Shown here: in pieces, positions 1 to 12,263 of the stretch
Layout of the letters: each line of letters opens with the position of its first letter
How positions within the stretch are numbered: the first letter of the stretch is position 1
Assembly: GCA_039545275.1 (NCBI GenBank)
Contig: BCHS01000002.1
Coordinates: 248,001 to 312,000, forward strand
DNA: 64,000 bases
From: Pseudomicrostroma phylloplanum
Taxonomy: Eukaryota > Basidiomycota > Exobasidiomycetes > Microstromatales
Direction of reading: 5' to 3'
Translations under genes and position numbers: made by a program
The notes under the pieces: model-generated
The model's database searches: none
What the model was told of the DNA's origin: nothing
What the model saw: the letters and a program-made list of their open reading frames with translations, nothing else

Positions 1-378
1 CTTCAAACTTAATCGTGGTACAGCTAGCTAGCCGACTCGCAGCAGCAGCGTATGAGCAGAGCAGAGCAGATTTTGTAGATACAAGTTGTGGAGAGAAAGA
101 CACACAAGGAGCATAAAAGGGGAGAGAGGGGGAAGGAGGGGGGAAGGGGAGAAGAAGGCGAAAAAAGGTCCGTTTGATATCTGAACTCTGAACTCATTGA
201 TGGATGGATAATGCGACGAGAGGGTATTGTGATTTGAGGAATGCTGATGCTGGGCGCATAGAAGGGTCTGCGCACGTATGCTTGTCTGCCATGCAGGGGA
301 GAGTGGGAGAGCTTTTTGAGGTCCTATGATATGTATGTAGTGTCCATTCTCGAAGATGCGAGTCGCTCCGCTGCAGAC
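1..378. other. Intergenic edge region, no gene seen
   Basis: The stretch is downstream of the hydrolase gene. It is purine-rich on the plus strand around 90-180 (runs of GGGGAGA and GAAGGAGG). The short open frames here have no conserved features. It probably holds the 3' UTR of the neighbouring minus-strand gene. Confidence 0.5.
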
Positions 379-1938
379 TCAGAGCAGGATAGCACCGGTA
401 GCGAGTGCGATGCCCGCCAAACTCAGCAATGTTGTGGCCAACCCCATTGGCGAGCCGAGGGGCACAGCTGCTGACGAGGCGCTACTTGAGCTGGTGCTGG
501 TGCTGCTCTTGGTATTGGCATTGTTCGTGGTCATCCCAGTAGGGCTAGCGACGCTACTGCTACTGGATGAAGTCGCAGCTGCACAGGCCACAATGCCCGG
601 TGTGAACTTCCCCGTAGCGGCCTGCCATCCCTCAGGTCTCCACCCAACGAGGATGTCACCCGAGGAGAAGAGGGCGCTCCTGCCTTCATCACTCGTGTAG
701 ACTTCCTCGGCGTCGTGATCCGCATCCTCAACGACTGTGAGCCTTGCGCCGATGACATTGTTGGTGATATTGGACCAGTTCGGCAGGTTGTTGTACTGGC
801 AGGGGAAAGCAGTCAGCACCTCGTTCGTGCCAGCTAGCGCATTGAGGTATTGCCACCAGCATAGATTGCGATCGCGACGGGCCGTACCACCCTGTACAGA
901 CGCCATGCAGTACTGGTCGCCGCCATCATCGGTATCCTGCAATCCAACGATGCTGACAAAGTCTCGTTGAGTGTAGCGCCTGAAGTACTCTTGCGGTGAA
1001 AAGAGGCCCTCTGAGGTGCCCGTGAAGTTGTCGTATCCATATCGCCAAGTGTTGTAGTAAGGGCAGTCTTGAACCGCATTTGAGTCCGAATAATTCACCG
1101 GCCTGTCCGATGTGAAGTAAGCATTGGAGCTAGGATCGCCACTGATGTATCGTACGTGCAAGTTGCAGGGCGCATCTTTTGCGACCATTGCGTACCTTGC
1201 AATGAGCTGTCCACCACCTCCGTGACCGACGAAAGTAAGGTTCTTCATTGAGGGATACTTGCTCTGGTCGGCGAACTCGGTGACAAAGGCATCGAGCGCG
1301 TCGAAGGAGGTCTGACTGGTGTCGGAAGGGTGGTTAGCGGGGTCACCTGCTTGCCATGCGTTGACATCGGGCCAGGCTAGTTCATCGTCTCCATACTGGC
1401 CAGAGTTGAGGATCGTACTATAGAATTGCGGGGCGGTGACGATGGAGTTGTTGCTGGCTCCTGGGTACCCAGCTGACACTGCGCTCTGCAGGATGTTGTT
1501 CATCGTTGTCCAGTAGTCGTTGCCATCTCGCAACTTGCCATGGATCATGACAAAGGCTTGCTCGGCAGAGGCATTGTTGGGCGACTGTGTCCAGAAAGCG
1601 GCGATCCTGGAATTCGGCTGAACTTGCAGGCTCGTGAGAATGGCGCCAGAGGGGACTGCTACTGTACTGTGGTCTTCTCCCTCGTTGTTGCCATCGCCAC
1701 TACTCATCACCGTACTCGCGTCACGCTTCTCGCTCCTCTTTCTGCCCAGTGGAGCCGCTCGCATCCCAGCGACTGGTGCTCTGGGCTCCAGATGCGATCT
1801 GACATCGCGGGCGAAGAGTGTAGTTCCATGCTGGTCGATTGAGCGGATATGTGATGCTGATGTTCCCACTGATGAGTAAGAGAGGGTGAATAGGAGGAGG
1901 ATGGCGGCGGCCAACACGCTCCGGAAAGGCGACTTCAT
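379..1938 (-). CDS. Secreted, GPI-anchored alpha/beta-hydrolase-fold protein
   Basis: This is an intronless frame of 519 residues starting at the ATG at 1938-1936. Residues 1 to about 28 are a signal peptide with a Leu/Ala/Ile-rich core. The C-terminus has a Ser/Thr-rich stretch followed by a hydrophobic tail (about 497-519), as in GPI-anchored wall proteins. The middle resembles an alpha/beta hydrolase: an oxyanion-type FVMIHG strand near residue 128 and a nucleophile-elbow-like FVGHGGGGQLI around 236-246. The expected serine of GxSxG is glycine at residue 240, so ordinary serine-hydrolase activity is doubtful. Several N-x-S/T sites fit passage through the secretory pathway. I infer an extracellular or wall-bound protein; the substrate is unknown. 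Confidence 0.8.
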   Translation of the reverse strand: MKSPFRSVLAAAILLLFTLSYSSVGTSASHIRSIDQHGTTLFARDVRSHLEPRAPVAGMRAAPLGRKRSEKRDASTVMSSGDGNNEGEDHSTVAVPSGAILTSLQVQPNSRIAAFWTQSPNNASAEQAFVMIHGKLRDGNDYWTTMNNILQSAVSAGYPGASNNSIVTAPQFYSTILNSGQYGDDELAWPDVNAWQAGDPANHPSDTSQTSFDALDAFVTEFADQSKYPSMKNLTFVGHGGGGQLIARYAMVAKDAPCNLHVRYISGDPSSNAYFTSDRPVNYSDSNAVQDCPYYNTWRYGYDNFTGTSEGLFSPQEYFRRYTQRDFVSIVGLQDTDDGGDQYCMASVQGGTARRDRNLCWWQYLNALAGTNEVLTAFPCQYNNLPNWSNITNNVIGARLTVVEDADHDAEEVYTSDEGRSALFSSGDILVGWRPEGWQAATGKFTPGIVACAAATSSSSSSVASPTGMTTNNANTKSSTSTSSSSASSAAVPLGSPMGLATTLLSLAGIALATGAILL

Positions 1939-3224
1939 CGCGGGTGCAAAGTGGATTGCGGATGCAGATGGTGCGTGAGGCGCAGGCAGGGGTAAGGTTG
2001 AGGTAGAGCTTGGCGTCTTAAATCGTCACTGCTGCTGACAAAAGGACGAGCAGAGGTCGCAAGACGTGTCCTACGAGTGGGCTTATGTCACGAGAGAGCG
2101 TATGATCTGCTGACGTGAAGAAGGAGTTGCGCCACGCGTGTGAAAAAAGGGCGATGGTGATGGTGATGCTGATGATGACCTTTGATGCTGAGATGCTCGA
2201 GAGGCCAAGAGTGATCAGTATGGAGGCGATGATGAAGTAAGTCGGGCCAGACAGAAGCGAGCCCAGGTCTTTTGGGTGTGTTTGCGACGTGCTTGGAGTG
2301 GTCGGGATGGTATTGGTAGCAGAGGTGGTGGTGTTGTTTGGTCGTGAAGAAGGATGGTATGGGATGCTATACTCTGCTAAACTACGCTGAGGCGCAAGGC
2401 CATTCAAAAGCGAGACAGCTCATCCAAGTCTGAAAGGCGAGAGGAGTGGTGGGAGACCTTTGTGTGTTCTGCCTCGGCGCCGAGGAAGTCATGGATGGGG
2501 TGGGAGTTGGGTCAGCCCATCCAGGCGTCTACGCGCCGTGAGAGGAAAATCGTGTGTCTGTGTGCCCAATCGCCCCTCGGCGGATTGTATTTGGCCGACG
2601 CCCCTCCTCGGCCACTGCTTTGCAACTCAGCCGGCAGCGCATGGCAGGCGGCATTCTACACGTTGCCCCGCCGCACCTCACCCGCCGGAGGCTCATCAGG
2701 GTGTCGTCCCATGGCCTTGGCGCGGCGCCCACACAGGGGGACACTGCCTCTTCTGCCCAGGTGCCTGGTACAGAACCCTGGCACGGACATTGCAGCTCAA
2801 GACGCCGCCCCGCCGCACCGTTCCACCAAGGGACCCTGACTGCTGCCAAGCGCACATCTGTGCATCTCAGATATGAATTTCAATTTGCGCCGTCGATCTC
2901 CCGCCAGAGGATCGACGCCGGCTAGCACCCCCTGCCAAGATTCTCCTCGAACATATTGTCGGCATACCGCCTAACCTGACACCCTGACCACGATAGGAGA
3001 CATGTACTCCTGACGTGAGAATCATAGGCCAGACGGAGCAATAATTGATCACTGGTACACGCAAGGGGGAGTCAAGATGCGTGGTATACATTTTTGCAGC
3101 AAAAAGCTGCATAAAGAACGGCGACAGGGCGGGAGCAGCAAGCAAGCGAGCAGAGCGAACATATACAGGCGATGCGATGCGTCTGGCAACGCACACGACT
3201 TTACCTCCTCCGTCAGGGGCCGCA
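1939..3224. promoter_or_regulatory. 1.3 kb upstream region of the secreted hydrolase
   Basis: It lies between the hydrolase start and the stop of the F-BAR gene, both on the minus strand, so it should hold the hydrolase promoter and the F-BAR 3' UTR. A minus-strand frame at 2018-2407 would encode a hydrophobic peptide but begins at TTG and has no internal Met, so I do not call it. Overlapping plus-strand frames at 2460-2925 lack any family signal. Confidence 0.4.
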
Positions 3225-6200
3225 TTACGTCAGCAGGTTCGTAAAGTTGCTCGGGAAAGTGTTGGCGCCCCTCTTCCTCCTGGCCTCATCCAGCAACTCG
3301 CCCTGCCACCATCCATCTGGATCCGTCTGCGTAACAGCAATGATGTCTCCCAGCGTAAAGCTGAACTCCTCTTCCGTAGTGGCCGTATAGTCGTACATTG
3401 CCTTGACGTAGAACAGAATAGGCTTGCCTGTATCCGAGTATTGGCCAGTGGGGGCAATGGCAGGCTGTTGGTGTTGCTGCTGTGCTGGAGGCGGAGCCTG
3501 CTGCTGCTGCTGTGGAGGTGGCTGTTGGACTATCGGAGCAGGCGCTTGCTGCTGAGGAGCGGGTGGAGCATATCCCCCATTCTGCGAAGGCGGGGGTTGG
3601 GATCCTCCACCACCATGCTGTGACCACCGTTGCGGCTCATGCTGCTGACCAACAGTCGAGGAGGCGAGGTTGCTCTGGCGCTGGTATTGGTGCATGTATG
3701 CCGAGGCTGCAGTCTCGCCGCCAGCAGATGGACCTGGGGTCGAGCCTCTCCCAGGACCATAGCCGTGAGGAGTCGCAGCCCCTTGCTGCTGGCCGTAGTT
3801 GTTGTACCCTACGGCGCTGCTGGAGTCTTGTCGCTGGAATGGTGGAGCTCGTTGACTGTACTGGGTATTGGACTGTTGGTAGGCATGTTGGCCATGCGGA
3901 GGCTGGCCATGATGGTGATGACTAGGAGCAGCCTGGGAAGGTGGAGGAGGAGCAGAGTATCCTCCGTGCTGCTGTTGCCCGTGCACGACAGAGCTGGGGC
4001 GCTGATGCGAGGGAGGAGGCGCATAACCTCCGCCTTGTGCAGACTGTTGAGGTTGGTATTGCTGGTATTGCTGCGAAGGGGGTTGTTGCTGGTAAGGAGC
4101 AGGAGCTGCCGGCTGCTGAGGTGGTGGCACACTCCCTGTACGTTGCATGTATTCTTGAGCCATCTGGTCATGCGTCACCGAGCCTGAGGCATCCAGAGAG
4201 ATGCCCAGGGGAGTGCCCGCTCTCTGCGGGGCATGCTGCGGTGCAGATATGCTGCTCTGTGCCTGATGACGCTGAGCGCGACCATCCAGGGAAGGTGTGG
4301 CTTGGTGTCGGAAGTCCCCTTGATAAGGCTGTGGACTCGGACTTCTACCCCGAGCGCCGACACCAGCGAAGCCTTCTCCCGATGGTGCAGGACTCCTTCC
4401 TCGCGGCGGCTGTGATGGTTGTGTGGCAGCGACATTGACGCGGGTACTGCTGACGGCAGAGGAGACGGATCCTCGACGAGAGAGAGAGATCGATTTGCGC
4501 TCTCCGGGGAAGGATTGGCCGTAAGTGCTCATTACGTCCTCAACAGGGAGGGGAGAGTGGCTCCGCTGAGGTCCCTGCATGAACGCTGCCGAAGGAGATG
4601 ATGGTACCGCGACACTGCCATTCAAACTCGGCCCCGGTGACGCAGCTCGTCCTGGTGGCAGCTGGGAATAGCGATGGCTCGAAGTGGACAAGGTCGAAGG
4701 TGGTGCGCCAGAAGCCTGGATGGGTCTTCCCTGCTGACTAGGCGCCGGACTCTTCCCTCCTGACTTGAGACGAAGGCTAGCCAGCGCCTTTGCGATAGGA
4801 TCCTCATCAGCATCGGGTGCGACCGGTTGAGGGGCAGCACTGCTATTGTAGCTGGTGGTAGATCCGCCGTACGCGCCAGCTCCACCAGTCCTGTTCGAGG
4901 GCGTCCTTGCGAGGAAGTTCTTAGCCGACATGCGCCTTTCGGGCTTTGGCGGCGTAGCCACAGGCGGCTGGTGCTGGGGAAGCTGCTGCTGATAGTTGGG
5001 ACCAGTCTGCTCTGGCAGTACCATACCTGGCAGTCCGACTGCACCTGCAGGCGGCGCTACTGGCTTGTACTGAGACTGTGATGGCGGTAATGCCTCAGCC
5101 GCTGGTGCTCCATTGCCCTGGATCGATTGATAAGGCACACCATTGCCAGCATCATTCTGCCCTCCTCCGCCTCCGTCCCTGCCTGGTCCTGTTCCAGATC
5201 CGCCTCCGTACGGTTGCGATGGAGGGGGCGGGGGAGGCTGAGCTGGGCGGGTCGTTTGTCGGACAAAGTTGGCGATTTGAGAAGAAGGCCGTCCCGGGCC
5301 ATGTTGCCCCCTCGCGTAATTGATGTATTCAGGAGCGTCCGGAATCACAGCTCCTGTGCCTCTCTGTTGAACAAAGACAGCAATGTCCTTGGGCGTCTCG
5401 CAATTCTCCAGAGCCACCCTAATCCTCTCACATCCTTCGTCGTCTGCTACGCAGACTGCCGAGATAGCGTTGGCGTAGTTCCATAGGTTCGACTTGATGA
5501 AGTCGAGGCGTTCCTCTTCAACGTCTTGGCATTGCTACGAACAGGGGAAATGGGAACGCGGTCACCGTCAGCATACACTGCGACCAGCGCAATGTTCCTT
5601 CGGCCCTCCGCCCAAGCACTCACATCAAGGTACGCTTTCCATTCGGCATTCCAGCGCAACGTGGTATCCTTCAAGGCTCTCACGAAGTTCTGGTAGTCCT
5701 TGTCGTTGGCCTGTACAGTAGACTGCGCCTTGTCGAGTTTGCTGGTCACCTTGTCCAGATCCCTTCCCTGAACGAGGCTGCTCTGGGCAGTGTACCCATT
5801 GATCTTGATGCAGTCCTGCTCGTACCTCTCTCTAGACTTGTTGACGTACGTCTCCTGTGCCTGCTTGTTCTTGAAGAGCTTCTCGATGGATGCTGCTGCA
5901 GTCTTCCTGGTTCCTTGAGACTTTGTCTGGTATTCTGCGATTGCCCCTTCAAGATCCTTCTTGATCATGACGGAGAGGTCGCCATGCACTCGTGATGTCA
6001 TATCGAGCTCTCCCCGTACCACCTCGAGCGCTTGCCTGGTGGACCCTGTCTCATCCTTGCCCACTATCGACTTTGCTAGCTTGCCCAGCCGCTTTGCGTA
6101 CTCTGCCTCGATCTCTGCCCTCTCCTTGTACAGTGCTCTGACTTCCTCCAGTGTCCTGCTCGCAGTTTTCATCCGAGCATTGATCGCTTCATAGCCAGCA

Positions 6201-6401
6201 TCGCCGTTGCCCTGGGGTGCGAGAGAGGGAGGCGAGGGTCATCTATTAGTTACTGGCCAATGTCCAAGGTCTTCTGATCAGGCCCCTGTTGGTACTCACC
6301 CAAAAGGCGTTGCAGAACGAGGGCGTGTCATCTAGCTCCTTTGAGCTGTAATCGCCCTCGGCGGCGTACCTCCTTGACCCCTCTGCTCCCTCTGCTGCCA
6401 T
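3225..6401 (-). CDS. F-BAR/SH3 cytokinesis protein of the Cdc15/Imp2/Hof1 family
   Basis: There are three exons on the minus strand: 6401-6300, 6211-5624 and 5534-3225, giving 999 residues. The two introns (88 and 89 nt) have GTGAGT donors. The N-terminal 260 or so residues form an F-BAR domain: it opens with SFCNAFWGNGDAGYEAINAR, has YKERAEIEAEYAKRL in the first helix, and ends near NYANAISAVCVADDEGCERI, which resembles fission yeast Cdc15. A long disordered Pro/Gln/Ser-rich linker follows. The last 65 residues are an SH3 domain (YVKAMYDY, then DPDGWWQGEL). Family members bind membrane phosphoinositides and scaffold formins and ring proteins at the division site. The second splice is required to restore the F-BAR frame, which supports the model. 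The start at 6401 is the first in-frame ATG before the conserved block. Confidence 0.92.
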
Positions 6402-7185
6402 TGCCTGTGATCTATCTATGCTTCCTTGAATCTGCCTGGTTGAGTCTGGATTGGTATGGCAGTCTCCTCTGTGGCTCTTGAAGCGCGTGGGGTGGGCGTC
6501 AAAGCTGTCTGGATGGCTGCTATCCCGTGCGGCTGCGAGGATGAGTAAGATGGCTGCCGTCTGATACGGAAAGGACAGAGGAGAGCAAGTTGGGTGTGAA
6601 TCGCCTACGAGGATATGGCTGTGTCTCGCTTTGCCGCGTGCCAATTGGAGAAGGTGAGGCAGGGCAGGGCATCCATCCATGCGCGTGGCTGGCGGGGGGC
6701 GGGGCGTGGCGGCGGCGAGATGGCCTGCGCCTCAAGTCCGTTGGTGCAGCCAAAGTCCAAGCTCGGCCTCGCGCCTTGATCACCTCAGAAGCGTAGCCGA
6801 GGACACGGGAGGCGGAGCGCGAGGCAGCCAGGCACACACACCCGTCCGCACTCAGGAGCAACCAACCAAGTCCATGTACTCAACCTTTGCTCCTTGCTAC
6901 CACTCCTACAAGCGCACACCATCTCGACAGAGCGTATCGTCCTCTCTTATCTATAGCTCACGACCAACGACGTTGCCACTCTCTGCCACGATCCCTTGCC
7001 ATCTGATCAAATTATCATCATCTCCACAAGCGTCACCACCACGAGTTCTGGCACGTAGTGGAGCCACCATCCCAAACCGCCCAGTCGGTCGACTTTGCAC
7101 ATAATACACTCTCACTCCTCCATGTCTTGATCAACACCTCAACTCCACACCTCCAAGCTGAGCTGGCAACAGTGTACCAGGCAAT
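6402..7185. promoter_or_regulatory. Divergent promoter, F-BAR gene and Atg26
   Basis: These 784 bases separate two head-to-head genes. The right half is C/T-rich on the plus strand, as is common in 5' leaders here. I see no convincing gene or RNA in it. Confidence 0.5.
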
Positions 7186-10100
7186 ATGGGCTCTGATCCA
7201 TCCCACGATCATCCTCAGCCTCAGATCACTGCCACTCCCGTCCCAGAGACAGCATCCCCTTTAGCTCCTTCAGCAGCCCCAGCCTCTCCAGCTACACTTC
7301 CAGCTGATCTCGCCTCCGAGAGGTCTCCCAGCCCCCATCGCGACCAGGATGCAAGCTCGCCGCCTTCGCCTCGACTCGGACCTTATCTTCCCCCGTCTGG
7401 CAGCTCTGCCATCTCTTCCCTAGCGGCCTCCACCAGCGGTGAAAGCAAGCAGCAACCGTTATATGCTCATGAGTCCAGCTCATTTGACCTACAAGATGCA
7501 CAAGATTCGCCGAGTCAAGGTGCAGACCCCAATGCAGCGGGCTTTGAAGCTCAGACGCTTATGCAAATGCTTAGCATGGTAGGCAGCCGTCTGATGGAAG
7601 CGGATCAGCTCGGCCTCACCGATGCGCAATGCAACGAGGATGGGACTGCTTCTCAGGAGAACGACGAGGAGAGGCCAAACGAAGTACAGCAAGAAGCCAG
7701 AACGGAGGCAAGGCATGCTGAAGAGTCCTCAGCCAGCACATCGGCTCAGGCCGAGTCGCCTGTACCACACTTCTCGCAGAGGCGGAGGGGTATTATGTCT
7801 GCTCTGCTCGACCCAGATGGTGAGTCACTATGAGCGTGGGAATCACAGTACACATGTAGACGTTCTGACTCGATGCGCCCTTTTTCTGGTCCCGCAGCAA
7901 CGCCAACAGGAGGTAGCACGCCTCTGGGAGGTTCGTTACTCATTGGACCGAGAGGTGGTCGGACACTACCGGCGAATCCTCAACGGCTCCAGCCGCAGAG
8001 GGCGCTGAGCCCCGCTCTCCCTTCCGATGCAGACGCCGATGCCGATGAGTCTTCGTCTGAGGAGGAAAGTGTTTCCCTCGAAGATGAAGCATTGGGGCTG
8101 GTTAACGCCAATGCCATGGCGTCCTCGCTCCATTCTCTGTCGGAACAAGCCCAAGAGCCGATGCCCTCTAGCTCTTCATCGTCCGCACAACCAAACCTTA
8201 GACGGCAGCAGTTGAATGAAAAGCTACAAGCAATCTTCTCGCTACCGCCAACAGAAGAAGTACAATCTTGCTGCACTTGCTGGCTGTACCGATCCGTCCT
8301 TCTACAGGGCCATCTGTATCTCACGACGGGCCATGCCCTCTTCTATGCCTATCTGCCGTCGCGTGAAGATGGCATCGTCAAGGCAGGAGCGTTGAGAAAG
8401 CGCACGCAGAAGACCTACCGTTTTAGTCGGCATTGGGCTGTGCTGCGAGGGCGAGCTTTGAGCTGGTATGATAGTGCAAGGGATCCTTACTTCCCACAAG
8501 ATCACATAGACTTGCGCAGCGTCATCGCCGTAAAATCAGCGCCGAAGCAGCCTTGCCAATTCCGGATACACACACCCAATAGAATCTTCATCTTCGAGGT
8601 GGAGTCCGAGACGAACCGAGACGATTGGGTTCAAGCGCTACAGAAGGCGGTTTTCCGTGCTCAAAACGAAGGCGATAGTGTGAGGATCAGTATACCTCTA
8701 GAAGCGATCGTGGACGTCGAGAACACAAGCAGCAACGCTTCGGAGGATACCGACATGGTCTGCCTGCAGGTGGTCGACACTGCTACTGCAAATTTCGCTC
8801 TGGATGAGTACTACTTCCTGAATTTCGATCGGCAGGCGGACTTTGTGCGACTTCTGAAGTCGCTCATCGAAGAGCACTCGCAGGGAACAATAGCAAGGCT
8901 GAGCCAGCAACCACCTTCGATCCGCGACTCTACAAGTGGCATACAAAGACTGGTCGGAGACGCAATGTCTCCTCTGACAGGCGATGACGTACCGAGCTTG
9001 CCCAGTGTCGATCCCCGCAAAGAGTCAGGAGCTCCATCATGCAGTCGGGAGCTCAAAGCAGGAAGCTCCAGTTCAAAGGACGGTCCCCTTGCCACCGTCC
9101 CCGGTGCGGAAGCAATCACAATCCCAGTACAGGCTCACAGAGGCCCAGCCAGCTCTGAGGACCCTCTTCTATCAGCTACGCCCCGAGCGTCTGACATCTC
9201 TCTGAGTACTGCTTTCAAGGCCTCGGAGTCGAGTCGCTGGGGCTACCCACCATCACCGCCCTCGCACGTTCCACCGCCTGGGCTGGAGACCTCTAGCCGG
9301 GGGTCTGGACAGGCCTGGCCTGTACCTAGATGGGTCAAAGATGCACCAGGCCGCTTGATGCCGGCAGGTAGCGCGAGGAGTCGGCTTACGTCACTTCTGA
9401 ATGCGAAGCGAGGGCCTCTTCGTCCCGTTCAAGAGGTCTGGAGCAGTCGACCTCTAGCTGCCCCTTCGCCGCAACAAGAGGACCAAGACGACCTGGACGT
9501 AACGCAGAATGCTTCTGTCTCACAGTCCTCCAGCTTCTCGATGCTGGACACGCCGCAGCTTGCCGAGACCGAAGAGGAAAAGCGTCAACTGATGATCTCA
9601 CACTTTGCTACTACCTTCTCCCTGCCTCGTGAGGACGAGCTCATTACCGATCTGGAGGTCTGTCTGTACCGGGTCCTCCCTGTGACTGGTCGACTCTTCA
9701 TCAGCTCGAAGCATCTGTGCTTCCGGTCATCCAATTTGGCAACGAAGACAATTGGCAAAACCAAGATGATTCTGCCCTTCCAGGAGATAGTGTCCTGTGC
9801 AGTCCATCCCGCATTCCGCTACGGTTGGCATGGCCTGGTGACGATGGTCCGTGGGCACGAAGAGATCTTCTTTGAGTTCGGCTCCAAGGACAAGAGAGAC
9901 CTATGTCTCCGTCAGATAGAAGCTCGCATCGAAGCAAGACATGACGTCAAGATGAACCATGCTGCCTCCAGCGATGCTTCCCAACAGGAGCGGCAAGACG
10001 CTCTCGTCTTGACTGATCTCACTGCCAAGGCTAACGAGCTCAGTCTGGGGGAGTCGATATCATCCCTCGCCTCGTCTTCCTCCGGATCAGACTTTCAGCA

Positions 10101-11742
10101 AGACGGTTCTCTCCTCTCTTTCAAGCCGAAGCAGTCTATGCATTTTACTATCCTCACCATCGGATCCAGAGGGGATGTGCAGCCTTTCCTTGCCCTGTCA
10201 AAGGGTCTGATCGCCGACGGGCATCGAGTCAGGATGGCTACTCATGCCGAGTTTGGACCTTGGATTCAGCAGCACGGCGTAGACTTTGTGGAGATCGGTG
10301 GCGATCCGGCGGAGCTGATGAAGATTTGCGTCGAGAATGGGACTTTCACAGTATCGTTCCTACGCGAAGGGGTCACCAAGTTCCGTGGCTGGCTCGACGA
10401 GCTGCTGGTCTCTTGCTGGCACGCTTGTCAAGGCACAGACGTAATCATCGAGTCGCCCAACGCCATTGCCGGAATCCACATCTCCGAAGCTCTGCAAGTT
10501 CCCTACTTCCGAGCTTTCACGATGCCTTGGTCCCGTACCCGAGCTTACCCGCAAGCTTTTGCTGTTCCGAACAAGAAGGCAGGGGGCAATTACAACTACA
10601 TGACTTACGTCATCTTCGATCAAGTACTCTGGACTGCTTCGGCGGGCCAGATCAACAGGTGGAGAACGAGCTGCCTTAGACTCTTGCCTACCAATCTAGA
10701 GAAGTTGGAGCAGCACAAGACACCTTTCCTGTACAACTTCAGTCCGAGCTTGGTACCGAAGCCCCTGGACTGGTACGACTGGATCCACGTCACTGGCTTC
10801 TGGTTCCTCGACAACCCAGAGAACTCAAGCAGCAAGGCATGGTCCCCTCCCGAGGAGCTACTAGCTTTCATAGCTCGAGCCAGAAGGCTGGGCAAGAAGC
10901 TCGTGTACATTGGCTGGGGATCCATCACCGTCCCCAACGCCGCGGCTACCACCCGCTGCGTGACTGAAGCCGTGAGAAGGAGCAACGTCTGTGCCATCTT
11001 GTCGAAGGGGTGGTCTGATCGGCTGACCAAGAAGGCAGGGGCTACGGAATCAGCTGCTGTAAACACCTCTCCTTACCTCTCCGAGGACGTGTTCCAAGTC
11101 AACTCCGTCCCTCATGACTGGCTCTTCCCACAGATGGATGCAGCCTGTCACCACGGTGGAGCCGGTACGTTGGGCGCATCCCTCCGTGCAGGTATCCCAA
11201 CGATTGTCAAGCCATTCTTTGGCGACCAATTCTTCTGGGGCCAGCAAGTCGAGTCGCTCGGCGTTGGAAGTTGTGTCAGAGATTTGACCATCGATGCTCT
11301 GTCGAATGCTCTGGTGCAGGCGACACAAAGTACCCGTCAGATTGAGAGGGCAAGGGAGCTGGGCAGACAGATCCGCGCCGAGAACGGCGTGGCGGAAGCT
11401 ATACGAGCCATTTATGCCGATCTGGACTACGCCCGCAGTCTCATCAAGAAAGACACAAGGTCCATACGGAACGCGGCGGAGGGAGGACCCATGCAGGGGC
11501 GTCACAGTCGCTCCATCTCCACCACCGCTGCCTCGTCGCCGTCAGGCCTGTCGAGTCCTTCGGGCGCACGCTCCTTCAGCCCTGGAGGCACTGCCATGTC
11601 GCAGAGGGGCAGAACGCCACTGGGGGCAGCTCAGGGACCCAATCGCTCCAGAGCAAATAGCGGATATACTACTTCCGATGAATGGTCCGTCGTATCCGGC
11701 TCGGAGGAAGACGAGGAGAGGAGAGCCGCCTTGGCAGAATAA
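7186..11742 (+). CDS. ATG26: UDP-glucose:sterol glucosyltransferase (Atg26/Ugt51)
   Basis: There are two exons, 7186-7819 and 7898-11742, with a 78-nt intron (GTGAGT to CCCGCAG), giving 1492 residues. The order is that of Atg26: a disordered N-terminus; a GRAM domain starting near LNEKLQAIFSLP; an inserted PH domain (GALRKRTQKTYRFSRHWAVL); a second GRAM domain (ISHFATTFSLPREDELI); and a C-terminal GT1 glycosyltransferase starting at FTILTIGSRGDVQPFLAL. The nucleotide-sugar site is seen as ACHHGGAGTLGASLRAGIPT followed by PFFGDQFFWG. The enzyme glucosylates ergosterol at membranes; in some yeasts it is required for pexophagy. The disordered tail is Ser/Arg-rich and ends in an acidic stretch. 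Length and domain order match the family well. Confidence 0.96.
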
Positions 11743-12263
11743 GACCTGCAAGAAGTTCTGTGCAGCACATCTGAGAGTCTCTGTACGCTCCCCTTATGTT
11801 CGCTGTCTCCTTGTCTTTAGTCTCCTTCTCTTCATACGTTCAGAGATGCCTCTTCCCTCCACCATCACCACCGCCACCACCACCCGCACTAATCAAGTGG
11901 GCTCTTGAGCTACACTTGCCATATTTTCTCCTTCTACTTCTGCCTCGTCTCCACCCCCCACCCTCTTACTTCCTTCCCTTTTTGCTCGACTTGTGCCTCC
12001 TTTCCTCTGTATGATATACTATGTCTCAACCCTTAACTCTTGTCTGGTGCCTGTGCACTGCTAGCATGTTTGGACGGTAGGATGCTCAATGTCAGGTCTG
12101 GGCAGCACATGGCGGAGGGAAGATTCACGACAACGCTTGCCACGATATGAGGGGCTTTGACGCAAGGCTATCCAATTTACACGACACTGAGACGAGACAA
12201 GAAGAAGAACTGGAGGACCCCAAACGATACATTCTGGTCTGATCCAGTCCAATGTCCTTTTAT
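11743..12263. other. Convergent intergenic region
   Basis: This lies between the stops of Atg26 and the acyl-CoA dehydrogenase gene. It is strongly C/T-rich on the plus strand from about 11850 to 12010. It should contain both 3' UTRs. No gene is supported. Confidence 0.5.

Noticed and set aside
2018..2407. Minus-strand frame of 129 codons with two hydrophobic segments
   Set aside because: It opens at TTG, has no Met anywhere inside, and I found no upstream exon with a start, so it is not called as a gene.
2460..2925. Overlapping plus-strand frames upstream of the secreted hydrolase
   Set aside because: Three phases are open at once in GC-rich DNA, with no conserved motif; this is typical chance openness.
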